From contig NZ_LNYU01000091.1 of NCBI RefSeq assembly GCF_001468135.1, positions 330,078 to 394,077 on the forward strand: a stretch of DNA of 64,000 nucleotides. Reading direction: 5' to 3'. Each line of letters starts with the position of its first letter. The stretch's first letter is position 1. This stretch comes from Legionella santicrucis. GTDB lineage: Bacteria; Pseudomonadota; Gammaproteobacteria; Legionellales; Legionellaceae. The position numbers and the translations under genes are program-made. This document shows, one piece after another, positions 61,938-64,000 of the stretch. The notes under the pieces are model-generated. The model was given only the letters and a program-made list of their open reading frames with translations. It did no database searches and had not been told where the DNA came from.

Positions 61938-62300
61938 ATGCAGCAACCTTCTTCTCGTTATTTATCCCATGATTATGAGGCTTATAAAGGATTAAGCCTT
62001 AGGGAGTTGTTTTACATCGCTGTTATCACAACTCCTATAATTAGCATTTCCTTTGCTTTGTTAGGGTTTATTGTGGGCTATCCACTTGCCTTAGCATGTA
62101 TAGGATTTGTCGTAGGATTTATTGTGTCTATCACCATTTGCCCTAGACAAGCAGCTCGAATCAAAGCGGGTAAACCTCATGGATATTTAATGAAAAAATG
62201 GATACTCCTCTTGTCTCATTATGGTTTGAAGCGCTCCCCTTATTTGCATCATCGAGGTCTTTGGCAAATGGCAGCAATCATAGGTGAAAAGCATGTTTAA
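61938..62300 (+). CDS. ICE protein, TIGR03750 (DUF3487)
   Basis: A 120-residue protein with two transmembrane segments near residues 25-70. The start GLSLRELFYIAVIT and the C-terminal Arg-rich end (RIKAGKPHGYLMKKW) fit TIGR03750. It is coupled to the following gene (overlap). Confidence 0.88.
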   Translation: MQQPSSRYLSHDYEAYKGLSLRELFYIAVITTPIISISFALLGFIVGYPLALACIGFVVGFIVSITICPRQAARIKAGKPHGYLMKKWILLLSHYGLKRSPYLHHRGLWQMAAIIGEKHV

Positions 62301-62946
62301 GTATTGGAAACGTATCGATAGTCTCCATCATATAAATCGATTATTGCTGACATTTATCGCAATTCTTACACTGATTGTTTTTGGATTGTTGCTCACCATT
62401 GCAAGCCTTCCCAATCGTTATGAATTTTGGCTAACCCCCAGCATGGCTCAAGACGGTGGATTATTAAAAGAAGGTCAAATTTCCAAAGAATATGTGCAGG
62501 GTTTTGTCGCCTCTTTATTTCCCACGCTGAATACTTGGTCTAAATCAGGTGTGAATGAATTTGCAACCAATCTTGCTGGATATCATTATTTCTTTACTCC
62601 TAGACATCAAGATTTGATGGAACAAACGCTTACAAAATACAAAGAAGCACAATTGTTTAACCGTTCGCAAACCGCCAGTCTTTATCGATTTATGGAAGAC
62701 AGTGATGTCAAAGTATTAGGTCAAAACACGTGGGAAGTCCATGTGGTTTTGCGTATCACGCAGCGTATTAATGACGATAATCCTATGGTCATAGCAGACA
62801 AAATCGTCGACTACCATGTTCGTGTCGTCAAAGTCACTTTATCGCGCTTACAAAATCCCTTTCAACTAGCACTGGATGGCTACAGCCAACCAGAAAATTT
62901 AGTGCGTGATTTATTAGCGTCCTCTTCTGGAGAAAAAACACCATGA
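62293..62946 (+). CDS. ICE protein, TIGR03746 (DUF2895)
   Basis: A 217-residue protein with one N-terminal transmembrane helix and a periplasmic domain. The LTIASLPNRYEFWLTPSMAQDGGLLKEGQISKEYVQGFVASLFPTLNTW stretch (in parts) matches TIGR03746, a VirB8-like T4SS subunit. ATG 62293 is used; GTG 62284 is an alternative. It overlaps the upstream gene. Confidence 0.88.
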   Translation: MFKYWKRIDSLHHINRLLLTFIAILTLIVFGLLLTIASLPNRYEFWLTPSMAQDGGLLKEGQISKEYVQGFVASLFPTLNTWSKSGVNEFATNLAGYHYFFTPRHQDLMEQTLTKYKEAQLFNRSQTASLYRFMEDSDVKVLGQNTWEVHVVLRITQRINDDNPMVIADKIVDYHVRVVKVTLSRLQNPFQLALDGYSQPENLVRDLLASSSGEKTP

Positions 62947-63710
62947 AAAAACTCGCTTATCTCCTTACTTTCCTTTGTAGCTGTCATGCGTATTGTCTTG
63001 AATCAGAGCATGTGCTTTGGGAAAAAGAACCTATTACTGTTAACCTCACACTTAATAAAGAGCGCATGGTTCATTTTCCTCAAGCAATCAGTATTGTTGA
63101 CAGTGAAGCATCAGACAAACTTGCTGTTTTAAAAGTTCAAGATACCCTTTATCTCAGAGCAAAAAACGCTTTTGCTGAGCAACGTTTATTAGTCCAATTA
63201 ATGCCAGAGGGTGATGTCATCATCCTCTCCCTTACAGCTGATGAGTCAGAAAGCACAAATCTTCCTATCGAGATAATGTTAGAAGAAAAAACCGAGCCTG
63301 CATCTGATAATAATAGTGATTATGACATTAATGCCATCTCGTTAACACGTTTTGCTATTCAATCATTATATTCACCTGAGAGGCTACTAGTTATCCCCGA
63401 AGGCGTTAACCGAACGCCCATGCAAACTCGGCGGCAGATCCCTTTGTTTTATGGTGTCAGCATTGAAGCAAGACCACTTATTTCTTGGCATGCAAGTACC
63501 TTTTACGTCACTGCAATTGAATTAAAAAATCTACTTAATAAAGAAGTGATTGTCGACCCAAGACGCATGGTGGGTCATTGGCAAACAGCAAGTTTCTATC
63601 CCACCAATACGCTAGGACCACGAGGTAAAGAGGATACGACGACGGTATTTTTAGTCTCTGATAGACCTTTCCATGAAGCTTTTAACGCCAGTCGAGGGTA
63701 TGTACGATGA
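62943..63710 (+). CDS. ICE protein, TIGR03749 (DUF3438)
   Basis: A 255-residue exported protein with a signal peptide (LAYLLTFLCSCHAYC). The mature WEKEPITVNLTLNKERMVHFPQAI and the C-terminal GRGKEDTTTVFLVSDRPFHEAFNAS-like segment match TIGR03749, a VirB9-like/TraK-type component. It overlaps the preceding and following genes by four bases. Confidence 0.88.
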   Translation: MKKLAYLLTFLCSCHAYCLESEHVLWEKEPITVNLTLNKERMVHFPQAISIVDSEASDKLAVLKVQDTLYLRAKNAFAEQRLLVQLMPEGDVIILSLTADESESTNLPIEIMLEEKTEPASDNNSDYDINAISLTRFAIQSLYSPERLLVIPEGVNRTPMQTRRQIPLFYGVSIEARPLISWHASTFYVTAIELKNLLNKEVIVDPRRMVGHWQTASFYPTNTLGPRGKEDTTTVFLVSDRPFHEAFNASRGYVR

Positions 63711-63914
63711 AAAAACACCTTGGTTTAAAACTTCTGACAGGATCGGTTATTGCAGTAACGACATTGGTTTTGCTAAATGGGCATCACACTGAAAACATTA
63801 CTGAAAAGAAAGTTGATCCTAATAATCTTAATGAAGCCATTGCCAGCCAGTTTAATGACAATATTCGTGACGTGGCAGCAAGGCTACAAGAGACAGAAAA
63901 GAAGCTTGCCTCTT
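63707..63914 (+). pseudogene. TIGR03752-like (VirB10-type) gene, interrupted at codon ~69
   Basis: The N-terminus (LGLKLLTGSVIAVTTLVLL transmembrane helix, then IRDVAARLQETEKKLAS coiled coil) matches the start of TIGR03752, a protein of several hundred residues. After about codon 69 the family-like sequence stops, and the frame ends at TGA 63956-63958. The unrelated sequence that follows begins CTCATGTTACGCACACTCAG, so the gene seems to be cut by an insertion. The rest of the gene might lie beyond the window. Confidence 0.6.
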
Positions 63915-63938
63915 TACTCATGTTACGCACACTCAGTT

Positions 63939-64000
63939 TTAAGCGGTCATATTTTTGAGCTCCTGCCAAGCAATTTGGTTTGCTCTAACAATGAGTTTGT
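63939..64000 (-). CDS. Partial reading frame, possible transposase C-terminus
   Basis: On the minus strand a frame open at the window edge ends at 63939: LIVRANQIAWQELKNMTA then stop. It lies immediately inside the putative insertion boundary. Position and ending make an IS transposase likely, but too little is present to identify a family. Confidence 0.3.
   Translation of the reverse strand, partial: KLIVRANQIAWQELKNMTA

Overview
The window is A+T-rich gammaproteobacterial DNA whose gene content and order fit Legionella (or a close relative): the housekeeping blocks, an lvr-type regulatory module (lvrR/A/B/C with a CsrA paralogue) and a genomic-island type IV secretion cluster inserted downstream of rpoD and a tRNA. 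No rRNA or CRISPR array is visible. The species was assigned by reading, not by database search.

Region 1 (1-6.1 kb) is accessory. It holds five unassigned small genes, an alpha/beta hydrolase, a 199-residue protein ending in a CaaX prenylation box, a protein with a YopT/C58-like Cys-His-Asp pattern, palindromic repeats and the remnant of an ISAs1-like transposase. These look like candidate host-directed (Dot/Icm effector-type) genes.

Region 2 (6.1-27.5 kb) is core chromosome. It contains ffh and the rpsP-rimM-trmD-rplS operon, an APC transporter and priC, an AhpD-like protein, a FadH-like reductase, a DMT exporter, a Rieske oxygenase, mdh, hemW, plsY with an unusual charged tail, tsaD, and the macromolecular synthesis operon rpsU-yqeY-dnaG-rpoD, with attenuator-like hairpins after rpsU and before rpoD. 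A tRNA with a CAU anticodon closes this part.

Region 3 (27.5-64 kb, continuing beyond the window) is an integrative conjugative element inserted at the tRNA 3' end. A tyrosine integrase and an overlapping AlpA/Xis-like gene lie next to the tRNA. About 27 kb of cargo follows. It is rich in resistance-like modifying enzymes: GNAT acetyltransferases (several tandem, one fused to GrpB), five aminoglycoside-phosphotransferase-fold kinases including APH(9)-like and APH(6)-like proteins, an ARE-type ABC-F protein and MFS exporters. It also contains two LuxR-type regulators, a small AlaDH/methyltransferase/cupin cluster, a nonsense-interrupted polysaccharide deacetylase and a second CaaX-ended protein.

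The element's backbone begins at 55.7 kb with lvrR (S24 repressor) divergent from lvrA-lvrB-lvrC. It continues with genes of the GI-T4SS (ICE) family in canonical order: PilL-N-like, TIGR03759, TIGR03765, TIGR03747, RAQPRD, TIGR03758, TIGR03745, TIGR03750, TIGR03746, TIGR03749 and a TIGR03752 gene that appears interrupted at the right edge. Similar TAAAAC-type inverted half-sites occur both in the lvrR/lvrA intergenic region and upstream of xis-int, which suggests shared control of transfer and excision. The most distinctive observations are the two CaaX-ended proteins, the C58-like protein, an in-frame slippery A8 tract in a DUF4440-like gene, a structured palindrome inside the 5' end of a conjugation gene, and the shared operator-like sites.
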